Below are positions 8,174-19,446 of a DNA stretch of 64,000 bases, in pieces. Under the pieces are notes generated by a model. It had not been told where the DNA came from. It saw nothing but the letters and a program-made list of their open reading frames with translations, and searched no databases. This DNA is from Hyphomicrobiales bacterium (GTDB taxonomy: Bacteria; Pseudomonadota; Alphaproteobacteria; Rhizobiales; Phreatobacteraceae). The translations under genes were made by a program, and so were the position numbers. The stretch spans positions 372,001-436,000 of the forward strand of contig JAFKKV010000014.1 in the NCBI GenBank assembly GCA_017304475.1, given 5' to 3'. The stretch's first letter is position 1, and each line of letters opens with the position of its first letter.

Positions 8174-8695
8174 ATGCACCTGCCCGACCTTGCGCCCGAT
8201 ATCGGCTTTGAGCTCCTGCCCGGGACCGAAGCGGCGCTGCGTTTCGCCTTCGAGGTCAAGCGTGCCGCCATGGGCCCGCATATCATCGCCCGCTGGGGCT
8301 GGGACGAGGCCTTTCAGCTGGCCGTCCACACCAGGCATTTTGCGGCCAAGCCGTTCTTTGCCGTCAAGCGTCATGACGCGCCGATCGGCACCGTCTCGAT
8401 GATGCCAGGCGACGATCACATTCGCTTCGGCGAGTTCTATCTGTTGCCGGAACATCACGGCCACGGCCTGGGCACCCGGATCCTCCGCCACTGCCTCGAC
8501 CTCGCCGATATCAGGGCGCTGCCGGTGCGGCTCGAATATCTGAAATGGAACCCGGTCGGCAGGCTGTACCGGCGGCACGGCTTCGCCGTGACCGGCGAAA
8601 CCGACATTCACATGCTGATGGAGCGCGCTGCAGGCGCCGAGGCTCAGGCGGTCCCGGTCGGCTGCGCCAGCACCAGCGCCCAGAACACCCGGTAG
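8174..8695 (+). CDS. GNAT family N-acetyltransferase
   Basis: A 173-residue acetyltransferase. The acetyl-CoA-binding motif A is visible as LLPEHHGHGLGTRILRHCL (about residues 93-111), followed by the beta-bulge strand LPVRLEYLKWNPVGRLYRR and the YRRHGF turn that closes the fold. The substrate cannot be predicted. Its last 52 bases overlap the convergent CAP-domain gene, so the C-terminal tail (after about residue 157) is not under normal constraint and may be variable. Confidence 0.8.
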   Translation: MHLPDLAPDIGFELLPGTEAALRFAFEVKRAAMGPHIIARWGWDEAFQLAVHTRHFAAKPFFAVKRHDAPIGTVSMMPGDDHIRFGEFYLLPEHHGHGLGTRILRHCLDLADIRALPVRLEYLKWNPVGRLYRRHGFAVTGETDIHMLMERAAGAEAQAVPVGCASTSAQNTR

Positions 8696-9198
8696 CGCGA
8701 GCCCGGCCGGTAGCCGGTGGCGAGCCCCAGCCGGGTGACCGCCGGATTGAGCATATGGGCCCGGTGCGGCGGGGAATCGCGCCAGCCCGAAAAGGCCTCG
8801 GCCAGGGTCATGTAACCGGCCGAGGTGTTTTCCACCGCGGCGCCATGGGCATAACCCTGAGCGGAAAGCCTGGCATTGACCGTGCCGGTGCGCACGCCGA
8901 CCTGGTCGGCGCTCGCCATGGCATTGGCCTGGGTCTCGGCGACCCGCATCAGCACCGCGTCGACGGCCAGCGGGCCGCGCCCATTGTTGCGCCGGTAGCC
9001 GGTGATCATCTCGGCCGCCATGGCCGCATCGACCCGGGCGCCGGCCTCGGCGAGATTGCGGTAGAAACTCGGCTGGCCCGACTGCCGCGGGGCCGGCGTC
9101 TCCGAACAGGCCGAGAGCAGCAGCAGCGACCCGCCGCCGAGCAGGATCTGACGCCGCACGAAAATCCTGTCAGCCGCCTTCAGCTCTCGTTCAGCCAT
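8644..9198 (-). CDS. CAP (SCP/PR1-like) domain lipoprotein
   Basis: A 184-residue protein. Its N-terminus has RRQILLGGGSLLLLSAC, a lipoprotein signal with lipobox LSAC and modified Cys at residue 31, so it should be anchored in the envelope. The CAP domain follows, with NGRGPLAVDAVLMRVAETQANAMA and SGWRDSPPHRAHMLNPAVTRLGLA, the latter being the classic bacterial CAP signature. The function of bacterial CAP proteins is mostly unknown. I chose the ATG at 9198 because AGGAAAAGG precedes it at good spacing; an ATG at 9228 would add 10 residues. It converges on and overlaps the GNAT gene. Confidence 0.88.
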   Translation of the reverse strand: MAERELKAADRIFVRRQILLGGGSLLLLSACSETPAPRQSGQPSFYRNLAEAGARVDAAMAAEMITGYRRNNGRGPLAVDAVLMRVAETQANAMASADQVGVRTGTVNARLSAQGYAHGAAVENTSAGYMTLAEAFSGWRDSPPHRAHMLNPAVTRLGLATGYRPGSRYRVFWALVLAQPTGTA

Positions 9199-9341
9199 CG
9201 AACCTTTTCCTGTCTGGGTATCACTCATGGTGACGCGAGTGATGCGCGTGAAAAGTTAACCGATCCTGTCAAGGCTCTATCAACCCTATGGTGGTTGAGT
9301 GCCGGCAGGGGACTGATTGGGAATAGGGACAAGGACATCCC

Positions 9342-9605
9342 ATGCCTTGGTATCGTTGTGAAGCGCGCGGCCTGGCGGCCGCCAGCGCGGAAAGTACTTT
9401 TGCCGCAACCCGTTTCGTCGAAGCGGAGGCGGCGGAGGCCGCGGCCTCCTGCGTGCGCAAGAGCGTCGGACGCGAGCTGGTTCGCCGCGGCGTCGATCCG
9501 CTGAGCGCGGAAGCCTGCGTGAAGATCGACACCGTCAAGCGCATCGACGAAGAAGAGGTTCCGGGCATCGTCGCGCCCGACATGGTCTGGCTGGCCAGGG
9601 CCTGA
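9342..9605 (+). CDS. Small hypothetical protein, 87 residues
   Basis: I do not recognise this gene. It begins MPWYRCEARGLAAAS, is rich in Ala and Glu, and ends in EEVPGIVAPDMVWLARA. There is no signal peptide or membrane segment. AGGACA sits about seven bases upstream of the ATG. The frame has high GC at third positions, as in neighbouring host genes, which supports coding. It lies in a 590-base space between two minus-strand genes, and the competing antisense frames look like shadows. Confidence 0.5.
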   Translation: MPWYRCEARGLAAASAESTFAATRFVEAEAAEAAASCVRKSVGRELVRRGVDPLSAEACVKIDTVKRIDEEEVPGIVAPDMVWLARA

Positions 9606-9788
9606 GGCCGGCCAGCCACGCAGCTGCCGGACGCCCCGTGTAGCGGGCGCCGGCACCCGCCGGGCCGGCAGACGCCGGAACCGGAATGTGCCGAAAACCG
9701 GAATTGCCCGAGCCAAAGAACGGCGACGCTCCCTCGTTTCACTGAAAACGCAGGACGCCCTGGCTTGATGGCGGATTTAGGATTGCCG

Positions 9789-10544
9789 TTACTGGAAGCG
9801 GGCCATGGCGGCGCCGAGAACGACGCCCGGGCTGCGCTGGCTGCCGGCCTGGATCAGCACCACCGCGCGCTCGCAACCCGGCGCCAGCCGCTCCAGGCGC
9901 GAGGCGGTGAAGGTCTGGGCCGCCCCGGTCCATTCGCCGAGCTTGACGTGCGAGCGCACGACATTGCGATAGGTCACGGTATGGCCGCGGTTCTCGCCGC
10001 GGGCGATCTCGACATTCTGCCGCGACGACACGCCGAGCAGCATGACGGTGGCGGGCGCCTCGGCGGAAGCCAGTGCCGTCTGCTGCGCCGGCAGCATGAC
10101 GGTGACGGTGTCGCCGGAATAGCTGATGGTAACCGGCACGGAGAGCACGCCGTTCTGGCTGCCCGACTGGACGATCGCCCGCTCCACCGCCGGACGGTCG
10201 GAGCCGATGGCATGGGCGACGCCGTTCACCACCATTTGCGGCGTATAGACCTGGCGGTCGCCCCGGACATGGGCATAGGCCTTCTGGCGCTTGGTATTGG
10301 CAGGGTCGGCCAGCGTGTCGCGCCAGCCAAGATAATCCCAGTAATCGACGGCGAAGGTCAGCGCGATGAGGTCGGTGCGGTCGGCGATTTCGGCAAGGTG
10401 GCGGTCGGCCGGCGGACAGGACGAGCAGCCCTGGCTGGTAAACAGCTCGATCACGGCACGCACTTTGTCCGCCGCGGCGGCGGGCGCCGCACCGAGTGAG
10501 ACCAGGCCAAGTAATAGCCCGCCCCAAATCTTTGCCTTATTCAT
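9789..10544 (-). CDS. DUF1223 thioredoxin-like periplasmic protein
   Basis: A 251-residue protein with a Sec signal peptide (hydrophobic stretch GGLLLGLVSLGAAPAAAA, cleavage near residue 25). The mature part opens with AVIELFTSQGCSSCPPAD, which has C40 and C43 in a CxxC motif as in the DUF1223 thioredoxin-like family, and continues with LTFAVDYWDYLGW and YTPQMVVNG, both typical of that family. Its role is not established; periplasmic redox activity is likely. I chose the ATG at 10544 because it begins the signal peptide. The longer frame upstream looks non-coding. Confidence 0.85.
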   Translation of the reverse strand: MNKAKIWGGLLLGLVSLGAAPAAAADKVRAVIELFTSQGCSSCPPADRHLAEIADRTDLIALTFAVDYWDYLGWRDTLADPANTKRQKAYAHVRGDRQVYTPQMVVNGVAHAIGSDRPAVERAIVQSGSQNGVLSVPVTISYSGDTVTVMLPAQQTALASAEAPATVMLLGVSSRQNVEIARGENRGHTVTYRNVVRSHVKLGEWTGAAQTFTASRLERLAPGCERAVVLIQAGSQRSPGVVLGAAMARFQ

Positions 10545-10676
10545 CGGTCTTCGCCCCGATCGAAACTTAACCCTGCCCAGGTTTTGTCCTAGCCCGCACG
10601 GTGGGGTCAGGCGAGTCACGGTTGGGTGAAAACCCCACAAGCGCGCGTGATGAGACGGCCGCCGGACCATGAAGCA

Positions 10677-10703
10677 ACGGCCGCGGAAGCAATCCGCGGC
10701 CGT
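10677..10703 (-). terminator. Hairpin downstream of acnA
   Basis: A perfect 10-bp GC-rich inverted repeat (ACGGCCGCGG and its complement) with a 7-base loop lies 26 bases after the acnA stop codon. On the minus strand the stem is followed by a short, only mildly T-rich stretch, so it may act as a weak intrinsic terminator or as a 3'-end stabilising hairpin. Confidence 0.5.
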
Positions 10704-10729
10704 CGAATGCGATCAATTCGGCGCCAACA

Positions 10730-13450
<2,721 letters not shown>

Positions 13451-13635
13451 GAGGCGATGATCCCTTCATCCAGAAGGCCGACATCGCGTCCGAAGCTTCG
13501 GGCGTAGTCAGGGAACCCGAGCGGGCGCGGCGACCAATCGCGGGCGTTATAGAGGGATTCCAATCAACCCGCCATATGGTTAGAAGCATTCATCGCGCTC
13601 TCGCCGCTTACCCTTTCGTCGCGTAAGAAATCAGC

Positions 13636-14250
13636 ATGATGCGTCTCAACGCTGATGCCCTCACCTGCCAGCGCGGCGGCCGGATCGTTTTCCGGGATTT
13701 GAGCTTTGCGGTGACCGCCGGAGAGGCGGTCCAGGTCGTCGGCCGCAACGGCGCCGGCAAGTCCAGCCTGCTGCGCATGATTGCAGGTCTGGTGCGCGTC
13801 GAAGCGGGCCGGCTCAGCCTCGAGGGCGGCGACCCGGAAGCCGCGATCGGCGAACATGCGCATTATTGCGGCCACCAGGACGCCTTCAAGAGCGCCCTGA
13901 CGGTCGCCGAAAACCTGTCGTTCTGGACCGCCTTCCTGGGCGGCGGCAGGAAAGCCGCCGACGGCATCGGCGACGCCCTCGGCCGCCTCGGCCTCGAGAA
14001 CCTCGCCCATTTGCCCGCCGGCTATCTTTCCGCCGGCCAGCGCCGCCGCCTGGCGCTGGCCCGGCTCATCAGCGTGAAGCGGCCGATCTGGCTGCTCGAC
14101 GAGCCGACCGCGGCCCTCGACCAGGCGAGCCAGACGGTGCTCGCCGGCATCATGACCGAGCACCTTGCCGGCGGCGGGCTGATCCTGGCCGCGACCCACG
14201 GGCCGCTCGGCATCGCGGCCCGCGAGCTCTGCATCGGATTTCCCGCATGA
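13636..14250 (+). CDS. ccmA: Heme ABC exporter ATP-binding protein CcmA
   Basis: A 204-residue ATPase of cytochrome c maturation system I. Walker A is GRNGAGKSSLLR (about residues 37-48), the signature is LSAGQRRRLALARL (about 134-147), and Walker B is IWLLDEPTAALD, followed by the switch His in AATHGPLG. With CcmB it drives release of holo-CcmE from the heme-loading complex at the inner membrane. Its stop overlaps the ccmB start (ATGA), as usual. No ccmC or ccmD follows here. Confidence 0.93.
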   Translation: MMRLNADALTCQRGGRIVFRDLSFAVTAGEAVQVVGRNGAGKSSLLRMIAGLVRVEAGRLSLEGGDPEAAIGEHAHYCGHQDAFKSALTVAENLSFWTAFLGGGRKAADGIGDALGRLGLENLAHLPAGYLSAGQRRRLALARLISVKRPIWLLDEPTAALDQASQTVLAGIMTEHLAGGGLILAATHGPLGIAARELCIGFPA

Positions 14251-14918
14251 CGCCGGCGCTCTCGGCCCTGTTCCTGCGCGACCTGAGGCTCGCCACGAGG
14301 GTCGGCGGCGGCGCCATGGTCGGCGTGGTGTTCTTCCTCGCCGTCGTCACCATCGTGCCCTTCGGCGTCGGCCCGGACATGAACCTGCTCGCCCGCATCG
14401 GCCCGGCGATCCTCTGGATCGGCGCGCTGCTGGCGACCTTGCTCGGCTTGGACCGGCTGTTCCAGGCCGATACAGACGACGGCTCGATGGATCTTCTGAT
14501 GATGGCGGAGACGCCGCTCGCTTTGGTGGTCATGGCCAAGGCCGCGGCTCACTGGCTGGCGACCGGCCTGCCGCTGGTCGTCGCGGCGCCACTGCTCGGG
14601 CTGTTGATGAACGTGCCGCCCGAGGCGATGGGCGCGGTTGCGCTGACGCTTTTGGCCGGCACGCCGGCGCTGACCGGGCTCGGCGCCATCGGGGCGGCGC
14701 TGGCCGTCAGCCTGCGCCGCGGCGGCCTGCTGATGGCGGTTCTGATCCTGCCGCTGACCATCCCAGTGCTGATCTTCGGCGTTGCCGCGACCAGCGCCGC
14801 GATTACCGGCCCGGCCCCGTTCGGCGCTCCCTTCATGGTCCTGGTGGCGCTGTCGCTGGTCAGCCTGGTGCTCGGCCCGCTGGCCGCCGCCGCGGCGTTG
14901 AAATCCGGACTGGAGTGA
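14247..14918 (+). CDS. ccmB: Heme exporter protein CcmB
   Basis: A 223-residue integral membrane protein with about six hydrophobic helices (from FFLAVVTIVPFGV near residue 29 to the final SLVSLVLGPLAAAAAL). FLRDLRLATR at the N-terminus and DDGSMDLLMMAETPL are characteristic of CcmB. It is the permease half of the CcmAB complex. The ATG overlaps the ccmA stop codon. A DUF2332 gene, not ccmC, starts four bases after its end. Confidence 0.92.
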   Translation: MTPALSALFLRDLRLATRVGGGAMVGVVFFLAVVTIVPFGVGPDMNLLARIGPAILWIGALLATLLGLDRLFQADTDDGSMDLLMMAETPLALVVMAKAAAHWLATGLPLVVAAPLLGLLMNVPPEAMGAVALTLLAGTPALTGLGAIGAALAVSLRRGGLLMAVLILPLTIPVLIFGVAATSAAITGPAPFGAPFMVLVALSLVSLVLGPLAAAAALKSGLE

Positions 14919-14922
14919 CCCG

Positions 14923-15972
14923 ATGAGCACCGATGCGGTCGCCCGCGACGCCTTCGCGCAACAGGCGGTCTGGTGCGCCCGGCTCGGCTCGCCGTTCACC
15001 GCCAGCCTGATGGCGGCGATCGGACCGGCGCTCGACCGGTCGACCCTGACCGGGCGGACCATTCTCGACTGGCAGGGCCAGGCCGATGCCCGCGCCGACG
15101 CCGTGCCGCTCAGGCTTGCCGGCGCCCTGCATGCCCTGGCCCGGCGCGGCGCGCCGGAGGCGCTCGTCCGGGCCTATCCGCCCCATCCGACGCCCGATCT
15201 CGGCGCCCTGCGCCGGATCGTGGCCGAGACCATTGCCGGGCAGGACGAGACCATCGCGGCCTGGCTCGCCTCACCGCCGCAGACCAACGAGGTCGCCCGC
15301 AGCGCGGTGCTGCATGCCGGCTTCATGGAGATCGCGGCGGCGACCGGCCTGCCGCTCGCGCTGTTCGAGCTCGGCGCCAGCGCCGGCCTGAACGCGATCG
15401 GCGACCGCTATGCCTATGACCTCGGCGGGCGCCGGGCGGGCAAAGCCGGCGCGGCGGTGCTGCTCGCGCCGACATGGACCGGTTCTCCGCCCGCCGGCGA
15501 CGAGCCGCGCATCGTGGCGCGGCGCGCCTGCGACCGGGCGCCGCTCGATATCGGCAAGGCCGTCGACCGGGAACGGCTCATGGCCTATGTCTGGGCCGAC
15601 CAGGCCGAGCGGCTCGACCGCATGCAGGCCGCCATCGCCATTGCCCGGACCGATCCCGTGCCGGTCGAACCGGCGGATGCCGCCGACTGGGTCGAGACCG
15701 TGCTGGTCTCGCCCCCGCCGGCCGGCATCGTCCGGGTGCTGTTCCACTCGATCGCCTATCAATATTTCCCCGACGCCACAAAGGCGCGCATCGCGGCCCA
15801 TCTCGAGCGCCTCGGGGCGGCGGCCGGGCGCGACACCCCGGTCGCCTGGCTGGCCTTCGAGCAATTCGCCGACGAGGGGCCGCGCCTGACCCTCAGGCTC
15901 TGGCCCGGCGGAACCGAACGGCTGCTCGCCAGGGGCGACGCCCATGGCCGCGCCGTCAACTGGCTCGCATAG
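14923..15972 (+). CDS. DUF2332 family protein
   Basis: A 349-residue cytosolic protein. It matches the DUF2332 family, with FAQQAVWCARLGSPFTASLM at the start, HPTPDLGALRRIV in the middle, and a Rossmann-like core with ALFELGASAGLNAIGDRY at about residues 145-162, a glycine-rich loop resembling SAM-dependent methyltransferases. No biochemical function is established for the family. It follows ccmB by four bases and so probably shares its transcript, although no link to cytochrome c maturation is known to me. Confidence 0.82.
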   Translation: MSTDAVARDAFAQQAVWCARLGSPFTASLMAAIGPALDRSTLTGRTILDWQGQADARADAVPLRLAGALHALARRGAPEALVRAYPPHPTPDLGALRRIVAETIAGQDETIAAWLASPPQTNEVARSAVLHAGFMEIAAATGLPLALFELGASAGLNAIGDRYAYDLGGRRAGKAGAAVLLAPTWTGSPPAGDEPRIVARRACDRAPLDIGKAVDRERLMAYVWADQAERLDRMQAAIAIARTDPVPVEPADAADWVETVLVSPPPAGIVRVLFHSIAYQYFPDATKARIAAHLERLGAAAGRDTPVAWLAFEQFADEGPRLTLRLWPGGTERLLARGDAHGRAVNWLA

Positions 15973-16082
15973 GACGCCGCGTCGAATCCCGCTGCCCCGC
16001 GCGCGTCATGCGTGCATCGCGCCTTGCTATCGCCTCATCGGCAGGGGAAGCTCGGCCTTGCCTGTGCCGACAGGAGGCCGCC

Positions 16083-16433
16083 ATGCGCCGTGCAGCTTTT
16101 GCTTCCGCATTCTTCGTCCTGTCCGGCTGCGCCAGCGCGCCCGAGCAGGTCGTCGCTCCGCCGCCCCAGCCCGAGACCACCGCCTTTTGCGGCACCAGCG
16201 AACGCGGCGCCCGCATTCACGTCACCGCCACCAACAATTCGTCGCGGCCGATGATCTGCCAGGTCACCTGCACCTATCAGAAGCCGAACGGCGCGACCGA
16301 TTCCATATCCTGCGACGGCACGGTCGCCGGCGGCGCCAATGCCGCGCCGTTCTGCGAAAATGTCGACCGCCGCCGGCGCGTGCGCCAGCTCACCAATACG
16401 GTGGTCGACTGCACCTTCGCCCAGTCGGGTTGA
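16083..16433 (+). CDS. Small lipoprotein with conserved cysteines
   Basis: A 116-residue protein starting at an ATG with an excellent AGGAGG site upstream. The signal MRRAAFASAFFVLSGC ends in a lipobox with modified Cys at residue 16, so it is an envelope lipoprotein. The mature part contains six cysteines (TTAFCGTSERG, MICQVTCTYQ, ISCDGTV, FCENVD, VDCTFAQ), suggesting disulfides in the periplasm. I do not recognise the family. Upstream ATG/GTG codons in this frame belong to a shadow of the DUF2332 gene, so this shorter start is the real one. Confidence 0.7.
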   Translation: MRRAAFASAFFVLSGCASAPEQVVAPPPQPETTAFCGTSERGARIHVTATNNSSRPMICQVTCTYQKPNGATDSISCDGTVAGGANAAPFCENVDRRRRVRQLTNTVVDCTFAQSG

Positions 16434-16440
16434 CCGGCGC

Positions 16441-17049
16441 CTACAGAAGCGGCTTGGTTTTCTCCCAGGCCGCCGGCATCTGCCGGATGAAGGCATCGAG
16501 CCAGCCGGCGAGATTCGGACATCGGGCGCGCCAGCTGCCCTGGAACCGGATATCCTGGTAGCCCAGTGCACAGGCGAGCGCGATCGTCCCCACGGTGACG
16601 CCGAGTTCGGGCGGCATGGCCTCCAGCGCCTCCAGGCCGCGCGCCACCTTGCCCTGCTGATGGTCGAGCCAGCGCGGTTCGCGCCGCTCCTCGGAGCGGA
16701 ACATGGTTTCGTAGCGCAGCAGGATACAGGCATCGAGAATGGCGTCGGCCAGGGCCTGCAGGGTCAGGGCCTGGATGCGCGCCTTCGGATCGGCCGGAAT
16801 GATCTTGTTTCCGCCGCCCAGAATATCCAGATATTCGAGGACGACGCGGCTGTCATAGATCGCCGTGCCATCCTCCAGTATCAGGGCCGGTACCTTGCCC
16901 AGCGGGTTCTGCAGGCGCAGGGCGTCGCCGCCATCGGTCGCATCGGCGAGCGCGACCGTCACCAGCTCGGCAAGCCCCAGATGGGCCAGCGCCAGATTGA
17001 TCTTGCGCCCGAACGGCGAAGCTGGCGACGAGCGCAAAACGAGCGGCAT
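16441..17049 (-). CDS. Glutathione S-transferase family protein
   Basis: A 202-residue GST. The thioredoxin-like N-domain begins PLVLRSSPASPFGRKINLAL, with the Ser-rich active region S8/S9/S12 replacing the CPYC of glutaredoxins, and contains the cis-Pro segment NPLGKVPALILEDG and IYDSRVVLEYLD. The helical C-domain follows from about residue 88. It conjugates or reduces small molecules with glutathione; the substrate is unknown. The start at 17049 has GGAGG upstream. An ATG at 17112 would add 21 residues without a domain counterpart. Confidence 0.9.
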   Translation of the reverse strand: MPLVLRSSPASPFGRKINLALAHLGLAELVTVALADATDGGDALRLQNPLGKVPALILEDGTAIYDSRVVLEYLDILGGGNKIIPADPKARIQALTLQALADAILDACILLRYETMFRSEERREPRWLDHQQGKVARGLEALEAMPPELGVTVGTIALACALGYQDIRFQGSWRARCPNLAGWLDAFIRQMPAAWEKTKPLL

Positions 17050-17265
17050 GCATGGTCCTCCGGGCTCTTCCTCGGGTGGCCGAACCTGCGCCGGCGCCTC
17101 GGCGCCGGTCAATGCGACCGGGCTGCAGACCAGCCCCGTCGACGGTCACCGGACCGGCCGCCGGATCACCACCGATCCGACGCGCGGTCCAACTCCCGGT
17201 CCGACTCGTCTTGCCGCGTCGGCGCGGCACCCCCATAATTGGCAACCGCTTCGAAGCTGAACCAA

Positions 17266-17898
17266 ATGAAATTCGCGTCACCCTATTTCGATCGCATCCG
17301 CGTCAAGCCCGAGGACGACCGCCGTGCCCAGGCGCGCCCCGGCATGCGCGTCTGCGGGTTCAAGGGCTGTGGCTGCGAGGCGACCCATCGCGCGCCGCTC
17401 GGCCGCGACCGCGAGGGCGAGTTCGTCTGGTTCTGCCTCGACCACGTGCGCGAATACAACGCCACCTACAATTATTTCGCCGGCATGAACGACGCCGCGG
17501 TCGCCGCCTATCAGAAGGATGCCCTGACCGGCCATCGGCCGACCTGGAGCATGGGCGTCAATTCCTGGAGCAAGAAGGGCCGCCGGCCGGAGCCGCATGT
17601 CGATATGGGCCCGCGCGGCGCGGCCGATCCCTTCGGCATGTTCGACGGCGAGGACTGGCGGCCGCAGGGCGCAAGCCAGGCCGAGCCCGAGGGCCGGCTC
17701 ATCCGCAATGCCGAGCGCAAGGCGCTGACCGCGCTCAATCTCGACATTCACGCGACCGCCGCCGAGATCAAGGCGCGCTTCAAGGAGCTCGCCAAGCGGC
17801 TTCATCCGGATGCCAATGGCGGTGATCGCTCGCGCGAGGACAAGCTGCGCGAGATCATCCAGGCTTACAATTATCTCAAGTCCGTTGGCTTCTGCTGA
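17266..17898 (+). CDS. DnaJ domain protein upstream of cobS
   Basis: A 210-residue protein. The C-terminal J domain (about residues 149-207) has the HPD motif at 180-182 in AKRLHPDANGGD. The N-terminal half carries a possible metal site: C30, C35, C37 and C57 with H60 (VCGFKGCGCEATHR and WFCLDHVREYN). This architecture is typical of the alphaproteobacterial DnaJ-like protein found next to cobS. It presumably works as an Hsp70 co-chaperone, perhaps for the cobaltochelatase, which is inference. I chose the ATG at 17266; a TTG at 17239 is the alternative. Confidence 0.88.
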   Translation: MKFASPYFDRIRVKPEDDRRAQARPGMRVCGFKGCGCEATHRAPLGRDREGEFVWFCLDHVREYNATYNYFAGMNDAAVAAYQKDALTGHRPTWSMGVNSWSKKGRRPEPHVDMGPRGAADPFGMFDGEDWRPQGASQAEPEGRLIRNAERKALTALNLDIHATAAEIKARFKELAKRLHPDANGGDRSREDKLREIIQAYNYLKSVGFC

Positions 17899-18028
17899 TT
17901 GGACGCATCAATAATGCGAATGGCATTCCCGCATGTGGCGGCCTTCCGGGCGCGGCCCGCGATCTGTTAAGGTCAATCCGATTTGAAAAAAACGGCTCGC
18001 CGCGATGTAGGCGGTATCGGAGGTTTTC

Positions 18029-19018
18029 GTGACAGTGCAGCCTGAAAAAGGGTCCGGGACCCCGGATACCACGGTGTCGGTGCGGAAGGTGTTCGGCATC
18101 GATTCGGATATGATCGTTCCGGCCTTTTCCAAGCCGGACGATCACGTGCCGGATCTCGATACGGACTATCTGTTCGACAAGCCGACGACGCTGGCGATCC
18201 TGGCGGGCTTTGCCCATAACCGGCGTGTCATGGTCTCCGGCTTCCACGGCACCGGCAAGTCGACCCATATCGAACAGGTCGCCGCCCGGCTGAACTGGCC
18301 CTGCGTGCGCGTCAACCTCGACAGCCACGTCTCGCGCATCGATCTCGTCGGCAAGGACGCGATCGTGCTGAAGGACGGCAAGCAGATCACCGAATTCCGC
18401 GACGGCATCCTGCCCTGGGCCTACCAGCACAATGTCGCGCTCTGCTTCGACGAATATGACGCCGGCCGCCCGGACGTGATGTTCGTCATCCAGCGCGTGC
18501 TGGAGAGCTCGGGACGCCTGACCCTGCTCGACCAGAGCCGGGTGATCCGCCCGCATCCCTCGTTCCGGCTGTTCGCCACCGCCAACACGGTCGGTCTCGG
18601 CGACACCACCGGCCTCTATCACGGCACCCAGCAGATCAACCAGGCGCAGATGGACCGCTGGTCGATCGTCACCACGCTGAACTATCTGCCGCATGACAAC
18701 GAGGTCGGCATCATCCTGGCCAAGGCCAAGAGCTTCGGCAAGACCGCCGAGGGCCGCGACCAGGTCAACAAGATGGTGCGGGTCGCCGATCTCACCCGCA
18801 ACGCCTTCATGAACGGCGACCTGTCGACCGTCATGTCGCCGCGCACGGTGCTGACCTGGGCCGAGAATGCCGACATCTTCAAGGATATCGGCTTTGCCTT
18901 CCGGCTGACCTTCCTGAACAAATGCGACGAGATGGAACGCTCGCTGGTCGCCGAGTTCTACCAGCGCTGTTTCGGCCAGGAATTGCCGGAGAGCGCGGTC
19001 AACGTGGCGCTGAGCTGA
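18029..19018 (+). CDS. cobS: Aerobic cobaltochelatase subunit CobS
   Basis: A 329-residue AAA+ ATPase, the usual length for the family. It starts at a GTG with GGAGG five bases upstream. Walker A is [10 protein letters not shown] (71-80), and Walker B is [11 protein letters not shown] near residue 142. The segment [16 protein letters not shown] carries the sensor-1 Asn. With CobT and CobN it inserts cobalt into hydrogenobyrinate a,c-diamide in the aerobic cobalamin pathway. cobN is not in the window. CobT follows after one small GNAT gene. Confidence 0.96.
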   Translation: MTVQPEKGSGTPDTTVSVRKVFGIDSDMIVPAFSKPDDHVPDLDTDYLFDKPTTLAILAGFAHNRRVMVSGFHGTGKSTHIEQVAARLNWPCVRVNLDSHVSRIDLVGKDAIVLKDGKQITEFRDGILPWAYQHNVALCFDEYDAGRPDVMFVIQRVLESSGRLTLLDQSRVIRPHPSFRLFATANTVGLGDTTGLYHGTQQINQAQMDRWSIVTTLNYLPHDNEVGIILAKAKSFGKTAEGRDQVNKMVRVADLTRNAFMNGDLSTVMSPRTVLTWAENADIFKDIGFAFRLTFLNKCDEMERSLVAEFYQRCFGQELPESAVNVALS

Positions 19019-19032
19019 GGGGAGAACGGGCG

Positions 19033-19446
19033 GTGCGCGTCGTCGATGAAAAGGCGACCGCGAAAGCCGCCCGTCCCGTGGTCAAGGGCCTTGTCGCCTA
19101 CAACACGGCGAAGGCCGGCAAGTCGAAGTACAAGCGCTTCGCCGTGTCGGTCCGTGACGACAAGGACGAGATCCGGGGCGGCATCGTCGCCTATACCATC
19201 TGGAACTGGTGCTTCATCGAACTGCTCTGGCTCGATGAAGCCGTCCGCGGCGGCGGCTTCGGCACCGAGCTCATGCAGCGGGCCGAGGCCATCGCGGCGA
19301 GCCGCGGCGCCCGGCATGTCTATGTCGACACGTTCAGCTTCCAGGGCGACGGTTTTTATCAGGGTCTCGGCTACGAGATCTTCGGCGAGCTGGCCGAGTT
19401 TCCACCCGGCCATCGCCGCATCTGGTTGAAGAAGGACCTTCCGTGA
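19033..19446 (+). CDS. GNAT acetyltransferase between cobS and cobT
   Basis: A 137-residue GNAT protein. [20 protein letters not shown] (about residues 71-90) is motif A with the acetyl-CoA pyrophosphate loop. [22 protein letters not shown] completes the fold and is common in GNATs acting on small molecules. I chose the GTG at 19033, 14 bases after cobS, with GGGGAGAA upstream. Its stop codon overlaps the GTG start of cobT, so the three genes form one translationally linked operon. Its substrate and any role in cobalamin synthesis are unknown. Confidence 0.8.
   Translation: MRVVDEKATAKAARPVVKGLVAYNTAKAGKSKYKRFAVSVRDDKDEIRGGIVAYTIWNWCFIELLWLDEAVRGGGFGTELMQRAEAIAASRGARHVYVDTFSFQGDGFYQGLGYEIFGELAEFPPGHRRIWLKKDLP

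Noticed and set aside
18922..19032. Longer N-terminus of the GNAT gene overlapping cobS
   Set aside because: It would overlap the conserved end of cobS. The GTG at 19033 with a ribosome binding site is a better start.
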